This document shows, piece by piece, positions 1 to 8,536 of a DNA stretch of 64,000 nt. The stretch comes from Candidatus Gastranaerophilales bacterium (GTDB lineage Bacteria; Cyanobacteriota; Vampirovibrionia; Gastranaerophilales; Gastranaerophilaceae). Position 1 is the stretch's first letter. The number at the start of each line of letters is the position of its first letter. The notes beneath the pieces were generated by a model. The model had not been told where the DNA came from, did not search any database, and worked only from the letters and a program-made list of their open reading frames with translations. Both the position numbers and the translations under genes were made by a program. The DNA lies in the NCBI GenBank assembly GCA_944324255.1, contig CALUVM010000002.1, positions 1-64,000 on the forward strand. Direction: 5' to 3'.

Positions 1-706
1 ATTCAAGGTTTTCTAAATTATTCACTCCCCAAGCCTGTGCAATATTTTTTACTTCTTCTATAATCTTTTTAGCAAACTCAATAAATTTTGGAGAATGTTT
101 CATCTCTCCGAATGTCATGTTTAAAATTGCTGAACTTTGATTAGAAAAAATATTCAAAGTAAATTTTAACCACATTGAATAAATAATGTCATCAGGAGTA
201 TCAAAATCTATTCCGGATTCGGTTAGAAATTCTTTCAATAATTCAACTTTAACCTTGTTTTCTCTATAAGGAGAGCCGAAAACAATTTTCCCGACTCCGT
301 CCTGTGTTACTGAATTTTCGACTCTTACAGCACTGTGTCCGATAAAATATGAGTGCAAAACTTTATCCATGCCGTAAATATTTGCAATCTTTTTTTCGCT
401 TGAAATTCCATTCAGGAGCGAAAGAATAATTGTTTTTTCTCCAACAAAGTTTTTAATATTTTTTATTGCAGAGTCTAATCCGTCAGCTTTAGTGGATATG
501 ATTATTAAATCACAATCAAAATTTTCATCCGGCAAGATATAGTCAAAATCCATTTCCTGACCGTTTAAGACAGGTTTATTTTTTTTGAACTTTTCTAGTC
601 TTTTTTTATCCACAAGGATTTTTAGATTAGAAACATCTTTAAACTTATCGGCATAAGTAAGTCCAACCGCACCAAGACCGCAGATTATAACATTCATTCT
701 CTTCAT
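1..706 (-). CDS. Ketopantoate reductase family protein (partial, 3' end outside window)
   Basis: Reading the minus strand from the ATG at 706 gives an open frame of about 235 codons that runs off the left edge; the family is usually about 300 residues. The N-terminus starts MKRMNVIICGLGAVGL, a Rossmann GxGxxG nucleotide-binding motif, and is followed by IIISTKADGLDSAI and SLLNGISSE, which fit PanE/ApbA proteins (NADPH-dependent reduction of 2-dehydropantoate to pantoate in CoA synthesis). A second in-frame ATG lies at 697. The upstream ATG is preferred because a -10 box sits exactly 6 nt before it, suggesting a leaderless mRNA. Many PanE-like paralogues act on other 2-keto acids, so the substrate is uncertain. 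Confidence 0.75.
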   Translation of the reverse strand, partial: MKRMNVIICGLGAVGLTYADKFKDVSNLKILVDKKRLEKFKKNKPVLNGQEMDFDYILPDENFDCDLIIISTKADGLDSAIKNIKNFVGEKTIILSLLNGISSEKKIANIYGMDKVLHSYFIGHSAVRVENSVTQDGVGKIVFGSPYRENKVKVELLKEFLTESGIDFDTPDDIIYSMWLKFTLNIFSNQSSAILNMTFGEMKHSPKFIEFAKKIIEEVKNIAQAWGVNNLENLE

Positions 707-712
707 AAGACG

Positions 713-741
713 ATTTTACAATTAAATTATAACGACCGCAA
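713..741 (-). promoter_or_regulatory. Promoter of the panE-like gene, leaderless type
   Basis: On the minus strand TTGCGG (741-736) and TAAAAT (718-713) are separated by 17 nt. The -10 box ends 6 nt before the ATG at 706, so transcription would begin at or next to the start codon. No Shine-Dalgarno is present. Confidence 0.55.
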
Positions 742-751
742 GAATATAAAT

Positions 752-3700
752 TTATATTAAATCCAGACTTTCAAATACCATATTCGGATCCTGTGTTATC
801 TCTCTGCCGAAAGATTTTGTTTTTAAAGAAGTTGTTATATAAAGTTTCTTTTTTGCTCTTGTTATTGCAACATAAAACAGCCTTAGAGATTCTTCCGCCG
901 AGAATTTTTTAAGTTCAATTTCATTTTTAACCTTATATTTTGGGTTAAATCCTCTGACTTCTTCCATAAATGAGGTTGAAGCTTTAATTGAGGCTCTATT
1001 TGTATCAATTGAGAGAGCTTTTTCGGTAAGTTCCGGAATAAATACGTATTCAAACTCATCTCCTTTTGATTTATGAAGAGTCATGATTTGCACTTTCCCT
1101 TTAACAGCAGAAGAGTCCTCTTCTTCCGAGAAGAATTTAAACCCGCTCAAGGACGGACGTTTGGATAAATCGTCAAGTCTTTCTAATGTGCGCTCAAAAC
1201 TGTTAGATGAGTTGAGTTTGCGAACAAGGGTTGCAATCAGATAAACATTTGATTTTTCTATATCGCTTGTGTAATAAAAAAGTCCTATTTTTATAACCAG
1301 CTCTTCAAGAGGAAGGGTAGAAGAATTAAGCCAGTATTGCATATCCCACAAAAACTGCGCCAGATCTTGAGATTCAATCTCATCTCCGTTTTTGGTTATA
1401 AAAGGTTCTGCGGAATTTCTAATCTCAAGCTGGAGCCGGGGTTTGTAGAATCCAAGCTCGCTTAGTTTTTCGTAGACTGATACAACTTCTTCATTATCAA
1501 AAGGATTTTTAATAAATTTTAGAATAGAAAATATTGTATTGAAAACTCCCTTCTGTCCGAGAGATTCACTTCTTGTAATACTCTTAAATCCTGCATCATT
1601 AATAAACGCTGTCCAGTTAGCGACCTGAAAATTGTTTCTTAAGAGAATACCGATTGTTGCATCTTTGTTGAATGTCAGGATATTTTTAATCTCTTTAAGT
1701 ATAAAATTCTTTTCTTCAAAAGATTTATCAAAAACTTTAGAAAAAACAGCATTTTCCTGTACGGGATTTTTACCTTCAACCCCTTCCATCATGCTTTTAT
1801 AAAAAGCTTTTGGAAGAATGCTGTCGCCCCAGAGGACGGTTTTATTGGCTAAGGTCATAACATCTTGTGTACATCTTTGAGAATGGTTCATCTCAACAAG
1901 TTTGTCTGAATTTTGGATAAAATTTCTAAACCCTTCAACATCTGCGTTAGAAAAAGTTGTGGTAATCGCCTGATTTATATCTCCGCATCGGATCAGGTTT
2001 TTGTGCTTCCCGCTCAAAAGTGCAATTAAGCGCTGCTGGATTCCGGAGGAATCCTGTGCCTCATCTTCTATAATGTATTCGCAAATTTCTTGATAGTACT
2101 TAAGTACATCTGGATTTTGTTCAAGGAGTTTTACAGATAAAAGCAAAATATCATCATAGTCTATCAGATTGGCTTCCGAAAGTTTGTATTGATATTCTTT
2201 ATAAAAAGATTTAAATTTTTCTATCTTTTTATCAGTTGAAGGAGTATTTATATTCCCTTCCTGAAGCTTCATAACAGAAATTGCTCTGTCAAACTCTTCA
2301 AGCTCGGATTTTGAGAATTTTCCCGTGATACTTTTTATTATTCTCATCCTCTGGGTGTCATCACAAATCTCAAAATCAGAATCCAGACCTAATCTTTCAT
2401 GGTTGGAATTATCTTTAATTATTCTTAGAGCAAGCCCGTGAATCGTACTTATATTAGGAAGCTGAATACTATCAGGCGACATATTTTTAATCCGTTCTCT
2501 AAAGTTTCTTGCGGCAGATTCCATATAGGTCAGAACAAAAATATTAGAAGGATTAATCCCCCGCCCGATTAATTTCATAATAAGCGCAAGAAGAATAGTT
2601 GTTTTCCCCGCTCCCGGAACGGCAGATATTGCCATAGAACCTTTTTCATAATCAAGAACGGGTTTTTGGTCATCTCTTGGATTAATCTTTGGAATATCTT
2701 TTATTCCTCCGCTGTTCATCTCATCCGGAACAAGATATTCTTCAATCCCCCCCAGATTCTCGGCACCTGCAGGGTCAAACAAACTTGAGCATGCAAAAAT
2801 ATGTTCTTTACTTAAAAGAATAAGTTTTCTTAAAATCCTTGCAGTTTTCTGGCGGGATAAGAAAATATCATCTTCAACCGTGTATTCCTCTTTGCTCCAA
2901 TCAGCCTGAAACACCCATGCATTATATAAAGGTCCTGTATCGGTTTTTACCCAGTCAGAATGTGAAACATCCAGCCAGAATTGGTATTTTGAAGAAATTT
3001 TGTTATCAATGATTTTCTGCGGGGTCGCAACCACAAGATTATCCTCAAAAATTTCCAGTGTAGAACTTGGATTTTCCGCAATAATAGAATTTTCTATCTG
3101 ATTAATTATCTCTTCCGCTCTTTGTTTTACAATATCATCTCCCAGAACTTTTTCAAAATCTCTTAGTTCTTTTATAAAAAAGTTAAACTTGTTAATCCGC
3201 TCTTCTTCTACAAAAGAAACTACCCTTACAAACATTTCATAAACTTTTTGTGAAAGTTTTATATTCTTATCTTTTATTTCTTCAAATGCATTATAAAATT
3301 TTTGATAATTTTCGTTATAATATTCAACCTCTATCATGGGAAGAAGTTTTGTTTTTTCATAAGCTTCCAGAATCTTTCCGCAGTATTTCAGCGGGATTCC
3401 GGCATAATCAGAAAGTATAACCCTCAAATCCATCGGCGAAATTTCAATACTGTGCATAAGTTTTAAAATATTTAAACTCGCTTTAACCAGAGGATTATCA
3501 ATAAGTTTTTCACTTCCTGAAAGAAAAAGCGGAGAGCAGGTTTTGAGGTTTTCTTTAAGAGTAAATTTCAACATGTCATCCTGAAGCGGAGTAATTATTG
3601 TAATATCTGATGCTTTTACATTATTTTTAAATAATTCTTTTATCTTTGAAATCGTAAAATCCAGTATTTCAGCACGTTTGGAGAGAGATGTTAATGTAAA

Positions 3701-4570
3701 ATTTTTCAATCTTTGTTTTTTATTTTCTATAACATTAGAAAAAATTATTTCTAAATTCGGATTTTCTTCACCCTCATCCAGTGTTTGAGTTTTCTCACCA
3801 AAAAGTTTTTCGAGCTTGTATTCAATAGAAGTATCAGCACTCAAATATCCGCAGCGGCTGGAGCCTAAAGAATCAAAACATATCATCCAATCATTCAATT
3901 GCGGACGAAGATATGAGATAAAATCAAAACATACCGGAGTCATTTCATCGGCATCATCTACTAAAAGATATTTTATGTTTTTAAAATAATCCGTATTTTT
4001 ATATACATAATTAAAAACGAGAGTCTGTCTTAAATAGTCAAGACTCCTGCTCTTTAGAGTTTTGGCTAAAAGTTTTTTTATAATTGTTTCCGCATCTTCA
4101 CCAAAAGATTCTCCCAAAATTTTTGAACGCTCTTTAACTTCGTCATTGGTTAAATCATTTTGAACAATTAAAGAATATCTTCTAAAAATCTGATGAAGGA
4201 GAGATTTTTTGGAATTATAACCCTTAACTTCGTTTTCTTTTAAAATATCTTTTAATAAAAACTGTGAAACCTCCAGCCCGACGAGGTTTGGCAGAATAAA
4301 AGATTTATTGGAAGTGATAGAGTTTTCGATAAAACACCAATTTTCGACAAGTGTATTATATACAATTGAAAAAAAAGAGTGAATATTTAATTTTTCAATC
4401 GCATCTAATTTTATTTCTTTTAAGATTTTTTCGCTAAACTTTTTTTTAAGGGTGGAGTTTTGGACAAGAACCAGTATTTGTGATGGTTTCACGCCGGAGC
4501 TTATTAGTTCAAAATATTTTTCAACTAATAATTTTTCTCTAAATTCGACTTTAATTAAATTTAATAACAT
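752..4570 (-). CDS. Large SF1 (UvrD/PcrA-like) DNA helicase with a second, degenerate helicase core
   Basis: The 1272-residue protein has a complete SF1A helicase in its C-terminal half. Walker A GAGKTT is near residue 652, the Walker B-like IEDEAQD near 837, MTLHKSKGDEFEYVFIPEL near 1165 and YVAITRAKKKLYI near 1237. The first 600 residues look like another helicase core: VLVQNSTLKKKF resembles the motif Ia region and LVDDADEM near 205 resembles Walker B, but no Walker A is visible. That is an AddB-like arrangement in one chain. No C-terminal nuclease motif is seen. The start codon lies only 1 nt after AAGGAG, which is unusually close. A role in DNA repair or recombination is inferred from the family. 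Confidence 0.8.
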   Translation of the reverse strand: MLLNLIKVEFREKLLVEKYFELISSGVKPSQILVLVQNSTLKKKFSEKILKEIKLDAIEKLNIHSFFSIVYNTLVENWCFIENSITSNKSFILPNLVGLEVSQFLLKDILKENEVKGYNSKKSLLHQIFRRYSLIVQNDLTNDEVKERSKILGESFGEDAETIIKKLLAKTLKSRSLDYLRQTLVFNYVYKNTDYFKNIKYLLVDDADEMTPVCFDFISYLRPQLNDWMICFDSLGSSRCGYLSADTSIEYKLEKLFGEKTQTLDEGEENPNLEIIFSNVIENKKQRLKNFTLTSLSKRAEILDFTISKIKELFKNNVKASDITIITPLQDDMLKFTLKENLKTCSPLFLSGSEKLIDNPLVKASLNILKLMHSIEISPMDLRVILSDYAGIPLKYCGKILEAYEKTKLLPMIEVEYYNENYQKFYNAFEEIKDKNIKLSQKVYEMFVRVVSFVEEERINKFNFFIKELRDFEKVLGDDIVKQRAEEIINQIENSIIAENPSSTLEIFEDNLVVATPQKIIDNKISSKYQFWLDVSHSDWVKTDTGPLYNAWVFQADWSKEEYTVEDDIFLSRQKTARILRKLILLSKEHIFACSSLFDPAGAENLGGIEEYLVPDEMNSGGIKDIPKINPRDDQKPVLDYEKGSMAISAVPGAGKTTILLALIMKLIGRGINPSNIFVLTYMESAARNFRERIKNMSPDSIQLPNISTIHGLALRIIKDNSNHERLGLDSDFEICDDTQRMRIIKSITGKFSKSELEEFDRAISVMKLQEGNINTPSTDKKIEKFKSFYKEYQYKLSEANLIDYDDILLLSVKLLEQNPDVLKYYQEICEYIIEDEAQDSSGIQQRLIALLSGKHKNLIRCGDINQAITTTFSNADVEGFRNFIQNSDKLVEMNHSQRCTQDVMTLANKTVLWGDSILPKAFYKSMMEGVEGKNPVQENAVFSKVFDKSFEEKNFILKEIKNILTFNKDATIGILLRNNFQVANWTAFINDAGFKSITRSESLGQKGVFNTIFSILKFIKNPFDNEEVVSVYEKLSELGFYKPRLQLEIRNSAEPFITKNGDEIESQDLAQFLWDMQYWLNSSTLPLEELVIKIGLFYYTSDIEKSNVYLIATLVRKLNSSNSFERTLERLDDLSKRPSLSGFKFFSEEEDSSAVKGKVQIMTLHKSKGDEFEYVFIPELTEKALSIDTNRASIKASTSFMEEVRGFNPKYKVKNEIELKKFSAEESLRLFYVAITRAKKKLYITTSLKTKSFGREITQDPNMVFESLDLI

Positions 4571-4691
4571 ACTCCTTATAGACTATTTTATCATAAAGAT
4601 GGCTTCATATACTTGCAAAAATTTGGATTTTTTTATAAAATTAACACGTAATCAATTACAGGATACATACATAACACAAGGAGATTTGAAA

Positions 4692-4919
4692 ATGGCAAAA
4701 ACTAAAGAAGCTAAAATGGGTATTCAAGAACAAATTATTGAATCAGCAGGTCAAATTTACAACTACCTTTCTAACAAAGGTGAAGTTTCTATCAACAAAA
4801 TGAAAAAAGACCTTAGCTTAAATGAAAATTTTGCTGAAATGGGTTTAGGCTGGTTGTCTAGAGAAGACAAATTAGAATACACTCAAAAAGCTAAATCAGT
4901 AACTGTTAAATTAAGATAG
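4692..4919 (+). CDS. Small winged helix-turn-helix protein (DUF2582-like)
   Basis: The frame is open from 4452, but the likely start is the ATG at 4692, which follows AAGGAG with good spacing; the upstream part overlaps the helicase gene and looks non-coding. The 75-residue product contains MGIQEQIIESAGQIYNYL, SINKMKKDL and GLGWLSREDKLEY, matching the layout of the small winged-helix DUF2582 family. It may bind DNA, but no target is known to me. It stands alone, divergent from the helicase, and ends before a strong terminator. Confidence 0.8.
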   Translation: MAKTKEAKMGIQEQIIESAGQIYNYLSNKGEVSINKMKKDLSLNENFAEMGLGWLSREDKLEYTQKAKSVTVKLR

Positions 4920-4938
4920 TTGATTTAAAGAACTTATT

Positions 4939-4976
4939 AAAAGACCTGTAATGGTAAATTCCATTACAGGTCTTTT
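4939..4976 (+). terminator. Rho-independent terminator after the winged-helix gene
   Basis: A 16-bp perfect stem (4939-4954 pairing with 4961-4976) has a 6-nt loop and a right arm ending in TCTTTT. Confidence 0.85.
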
Positions 4977-4980
4977 ACAT

Positions 4981-5156
4981 ATAATAAGAAAAAGAAAAAA
5001 CTTGCCTTGTGACAAGTTTTCCATTAACCCAATTAATCTCCTACCCCAAAAAATTCTTTTTTAAATCTCCTCTTAATTTTTTAAATTGATTTGTGTTTAT
5101 TTTTTTTGATTTGTGACTTCTCCCCAAGTCTTTTAGCCATCACTCCTTTCAACTAT
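4981..5156 (-). ncRNA. Candidate small RNA or micropeptide transcript with repeated GGAG motifs
   Basis: No long gene lies between 4920 and 5365. On the minus strand, TTGATA (5190-5185) and TATTAT (5168-5163) with a 16-nt spacer predict a start near 5156. A hairpin at 5020-4997 (AAAACTTG pairing with CAAGTTTT) followed by TTTTCTT-rich sequence predicts an end near 4985. The roughly 170-nt transcript holds GGAG four times, once in the loop of a small hairpin (GACTT pairing with AAGTC, 5130-5115). It also contains a 19-codon ORF at 5140-5081 encoding MAKRLGEKSQIKKNKHKSI, whose GGAG lies only 2 nt from the ATG. Whether it acts as RNA or peptide is unknown. Confidence 0.4.
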
Positions 5157-5330
5157 GTATTTATAATAATCTTTCCATTATTTTTATCAAGTAAACAATT
5201 TTAGAAAAATTTTTACAATTGACCATGCCCCCCGTAATTACTAAAGAAAATTCATTTTTACAATTCTTTACTTCAAAAACCTATATTTTTCTATTGACAA
5301 AAATTTTTCAAAGTAAACCTGCCGTAATTA

Positions 5331-5359
5331 TTGAGCAGTGATGTTTTCCATGGTAAAAT
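5331..5359 (+). promoter_or_regulatory. rimO promoter, leaderless type
   Basis: TTGAGC (5331-5336) and TAAAAT (5354-5359) are 17 nt apart, with a TGG extended -10 element. The -10 box ends 6 nt before the ATG at 5366 and there is no Shine-Dalgarno. Confidence 0.6.
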
Positions 5360-5365
5360 TTACTT

Positions 5366-6667
5366 ATGAAAAAGATAGCGTTAATAAGTCATGGTTGTGC
5401 AAAAAATCTGGTTGATTCAGAACTCATTTTGGGAATATTATCCGAAAATGGTTATGAAATTACTCTTAATGAAGATGAAACAGATATTGTTATAATAAAT
5501 ACCTGTTCTTTTATCTGTGATGCGGAAAGAGAATCAATTCATTCTATTTTGGAAATGATTGATAAAGGGAAAAAAGTTATAGTAACAGGATGTCTTTCTC
5601 AAAAACATCCGGATGAATTAAAAAAAGAAATTCCTCAAATATCTGCTGTAGTTGGGACTACAGATTTTACCAAAATTGTTGAAGTTTTAAAACAGGCAGA
5701 AAAAAATAATTATGTGAAAGAAGTTTCTGAAAAACCTGTTTATATTTATCCGGAAGATGTTGAGCGCCAGCAGATAACAATGGGGGCAAGTTCTTATATA
5801 AAAATTGCAGATGGCTGCAGTTACAGGTGCGGATATTGTGTAATTCCGTATTTAAGAGGAAACTATAGTTCACGTAAGATTGAAGATATAGTATCGGAAG
5901 CCAAAAAACTTGTTAAAAAAGGCGTAACCGAAATTATTCTTGTCGCTCAGGACAGCACAAGCTATGGAATTGATTTATATAAAAAACCTATGCTTTCCGA
6001 ACTTTTAAAAGAATTAAATAAAATAAAAGATTTAGGCTGGATTAGAGTAATGTACGCTTATCCTACGATGATGAGTGATGAACTTTTAAACACTATAAAA
6101 GAATGCGATAAAGTTGTAAAATATATAGATATTCCGCTCCAGCATTCACATCCTGAAATGCTTAAATTGATGAACCGTCCTGCGGGGGATTATAGAAAAC
6201 TTATAAATCATATAAGAGAACTGCTTCCTGAAGTTTCTATAAGAACAACTTTTGTAGTAGGGTATCCCGGGGAAACGGAAGAACATTTCGAACACTTAAA
6301 ATCCTTTATTAAAGATATGAAGTTTGACCGTGCGGGAGTTTTTTGTTATTCAAGAGAAAAAGGAACCCCTTCTTATTCTATGCGCCCGCAGGTTTTAAAA
6401 AGAATAGCAAAAGCAAGATATAAAGAATTAATGGAAATCCAGCAGGAAATTTCAAAAGAAAGAAACAAAACTTTTGTCGGGAAAACAATTCCTTGTATTA
6501 TAGAATGTTATTCAGATGAAGGCGAAGTTATTGCAAGAACTCAGTATGATGCGCCGGAAATTGACGGAGTGGTAAATATTAAAACCAATAAACATGTTGT
6601 TCCGGGCGATATTGAAATGGTAAAAATTACCGGTTCATCCGAATATGATTTGGAAGGAATTATTTAG
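5366..6667 (+). CDS. rimO: Ribosomal protein S12 (Asp) methylthiotransferase RimO
   Basis: The 433-residue protein has the three-part layout of methylthiotransferases. An N-terminal MTTase domain has cysteines in HGCAKN (C11), NTCSF and TGCLSQ. A radical SAM domain carries CSYRCGYC (C151, C155, C158), which holds the catalytic 4Fe-4S cluster, and a C-terminal TRAM domain starts around residue 370. [11 protein letters not shown] at the N-terminus and the length fit RimO rather than MiaB. It adds a methylthio group to an aspartate of S12 in the cytoplasm. It is a single-gene unit whose end overlaps the convergent yidD by 4 bp. Confidence 0.95.
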   Translation: MKKIALISHGCAKNLVDSELILGILSENGYEITLNEDETDIVIINTCSFICDAERESIHSILEMIDKGKKVIVTGCLSQKHPDELKKEIPQISAVVGTTDFTKIVEVLKQAEKNNYVKEVSEKPVYIYPEDVERQQITMGASSYIKIADGCSYRCGYCVIPYLRGNYSSRKIEDIVSEAKKLVKKGVTEIILVAQDSTSYGIDLYKKPMLSELLKELNKIKDLGWIRVMYAYPTMMSDELLNTIKECDKVVKYIDIPLQHSHPEMLKLMNRPAGDYRKLINHIRELLPEVSIRTTFVVGYPGETEEHFEHLKSFIKDMKFDRAGVFCYSREKGTPSYSMRPQVLKRIAKARYKELMEIQQEISKERNKTFVGKTIPCIIECYSDEGEVIARTQYDAPEIDGVVNIKTNKHVVPGDIEMVKITGSSEYDLEGII

Positions 6668-6873
6668 GGAACAGGGTCATATCCACCTTCATTCAGCGGG
6701 TGGCATTTTACAATTCTTTTTATTCCGAGCCGTCCTCCTTTTAGGATTCCGTACTTAATTATTGCCTGTTTTGTATACTCTGAGCATGTCGGATAAAACC
6801 TGCACCTTGGCGGTGTCAAAGACGATATCTTTTGATATACGGATATTAAAAATAAAAAAAGTTTTTTTATCAT
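6664..6873 (-). CDS. yidD: Membrane protein insertion efficiency factor YidD
   Basis: This 69-residue protein has the family signature: [26 protein letters not shown], followed by [24 protein letters not shown]. It is a small membrane-associated protein that helps YidC/Oxa1-type insertion of inner-membrane proteins. In many bacteria it sits with rpmH, rnpA and yidC; here it is alone, convergent with rimO. No clear Shine-Dalgarno precedes the ATG. Confidence 0.95.
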   Translation of the reverse strand: MIKKLFLFLISVYQKISSLTPPRCRFYPTCSEYTKQAIIKYGILKGGRLGIKRIVKCHPLNEGGYDPVP

Positions 6874-6903
6874 AATTAAATTCAGCCTGTCTATATATAC
6901 TAA

Positions 6904-6928
6904 AAAGGATGGCTAAAAACCATCCTTT
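6904..6928 (-). terminator. Terminator downstream of gatA
   Basis: AAAGGATGG (6904-6912) pairs with CCATCCTTT (6920-6928) around a 7-nt loop. On the minus strand the stem runs into a short T stretch just after the gatA stop. Confidence 0.7.
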
Positions 6929-6938
6929 CCGGTATAAA

Positions 6939-8402
6939 TTAAATATTAGCTAACTGTTTATAGTAATCATGTTCCTGCTCAAATTTATAAGCATAATTGA
7001 ATAATTTTGCTTCGGTCAATTGCGGGGTCATGATTTGCAGCCCGATTGGCATGCCTTCAGAGTCAAATCCTGCAGGGACAGAGATTGCAGGAATACCAGC
7101 AAGGTTAGCAGAAATTGTTGCAATATCTGTCAAATACATTGCAAGCGGATCTTCTGTTCTTGCACCCAAATCAAAAGCTGTATTAGGGCAGGTCGGTGAA
7201 ATTAATGCATCAACCTGCGAGAAGGCTTTGATAAAATCTTCCGTAACAACTCTTCTCATTTGTTGAGCTTTTTTATAATATGCATCATAATATCCGGAGG
7301 ACAGTGCATAAGTTCCTAACATTATACGACGTTTAACTTCCGGTCCAAAACCTTCTGCCCTTGTTTTGCAATACATTTCAAGAAGATTTTTAGCATCGGC
7401 TGTTCTGTAACCGTATCTTACACCGTCAAATCTTGCAAGGTTTGAACTGCATTCAGCTGTTGCAAGAATATAGTAAATTCCGATTGAATGTTTGAGGTTT
7501 GGAAGTGAGATTTCCACAACTTCCGCTCCGAGTTTTTTATAAGTTTCAATAGCTGCCTGCATTGCTTTTTCAACATCAGGAGTAAGCCCTTCTGATATAA
7601 GTTCTTTAACAACACCGATTTTTTTACCTTTAATATCGTCGTTTAAACTGTTTCTGTAGTTTTCGACAGGAAGGTTTAAAGATGTTGAATCATGCGGGTC
7701 ATGTCCGGAGATAACTTCCAGTAATGCGGCTGCATCCTCTACTGTCCTTGCAAAAGGTCCTATTTGGTCAAGAGAAGATGCAAAAGCAATAAGTCCGTAT
7801 CTTGAAACTTTACCATAAGTAGGTTTCATTCCGACAATACCGCAGAAACTTGCCGGAAGACGAATACTTCCGCCGGTGTCCGAACCGAGTGCAAGAGTCG
7901 CTTCGCAAGCGGCAACAGATGCTGCAGAACCTCCGGAAGAACCTCCTGGAACTTTATTTAAATTCCAGGGGTTGTGAACCTTTTTGAATGCGGAGTTTTC
8001 ATTTGATGAACCCATTGCAAACTCATCCAGATTAGCTTTTCCGACTATCGGAACAAGGTTTTCCAAAAGTTTTTGCGTAACGGTTGCATTATAAGGCGAT
8101 ACAAAGTTTTCAAGAATCTTACTGGATGCTGTAGTTTTTGAACCGATAAGATTCATATTATCTTTTAATGCTAAAGGAACTCCGGCAAGAAGCGGAAGCT
8201 CTTCTCCTTTTGAGATTTTTTCATCAACTTTTTTTGCGGTATTCAGTGCAGTTTCTTCTGTTAATGAATTGAATGCACCTAATTTCCCATCAATAGATTT
8301 AATTCTGTCTAAAGCTGCAGTTGTAAGCTCTACTGCCGATACTTCTTTATTTTTAAGAGCTTTACTTTGCTCCATCGCACTCTTTTTCAATAGTTCTTGC
8401 AT
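6939..8402 (-). CDS. gatA: Asp-tRNA(Asn)/Glu-tRNA(Gln) amidotransferase subunit A
   Basis: This 487-residue amidase-signature protein is full length for GatA. The Ser-cisSer-Lys triad is visible as K80 (GVPLALKDNM), S155 (GGSSGGSAAS) and S179 (GSDTGGSIRLP). GatA hydrolyses glutamine and passes ammonia to GatB, which amidates Glu-tRNA(Gln) and/or Asp-tRNA(Asn) in the cytoplasm. It is not next to gatB or gatC here, so the complex is encoded at scattered sites. A GGGAG ribosome binding site precedes the ATG. Confidence 0.95.
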   Translation of the reverse strand: MQELLKKSAMEQSKALKNKEVSAVELTTAALDRIKSIDGKLGAFNSLTEETALNTAKKVDEKISKGEELPLLAGVPLALKDNMNLIGSKTTASSKILENFVSPYNATVTQKLLENLVPIVGKANLDEFAMGSSNENSAFKKVHNPWNLNKVPGGSSGGSAASVAACEATLALGSDTGGSIRLPASFCGIVGMKPTYGKVSRYGLIAFASSLDQIGPFARTVEDAAALLEVISGHDPHDSTSLNLPVENYRNSLNDDIKGKKIGVVKELISEGLTPDVEKAMQAAIETYKKLGAEVVEISLPNLKHSIGIYYILATAECSSNLARFDGVRYGYRTADAKNLLEMYCKTRAEGFGPEVKRRIMLGTYALSSGYYDAYYKKAQQMRRVVTEDFIKAFSQVDALISPTCPNTAFDLGARTEDPLAMYLTDIATISANLAGIPAISVPAGFDSEGMPIGLQIMTPQLTEAKLFNYAYKFEQEHDYYKQLANI

Positions 8403-8500
8403 TTCTTTTCTCCCTTGTTTACTTTATTATATCAAAAACATAAAAATAGAATCCCGGTTAAAATTTATTCTGTCATCGGGTCTGGAATTTATTAGTAAAC

Positions 8501-8529
8501 TGGACTCTGCAGTACGATTTTGTTATAAT
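8501..8529 (+). promoter_or_regulatory. Promoter of the TPR-recN unit, leaderless type
   Basis: TGGACT (8501-8506) and a consensus TATAAT (8524-8529) are 17 nt apart. The -10 box ends 7 nt before the ATG at 8537 and no ribosome binding site fits between them. Confidence 0.6.
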
Positions 8530-8536
8530 TACTGGT

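Noticed and set aside
4452-4691. Longer N-terminus for the winged-helix protein
   Set aside because: It would overlap the helicase gene by over 100 bp; a good Shine-Dalgarno and the domain boundary support the ATG at 4692.
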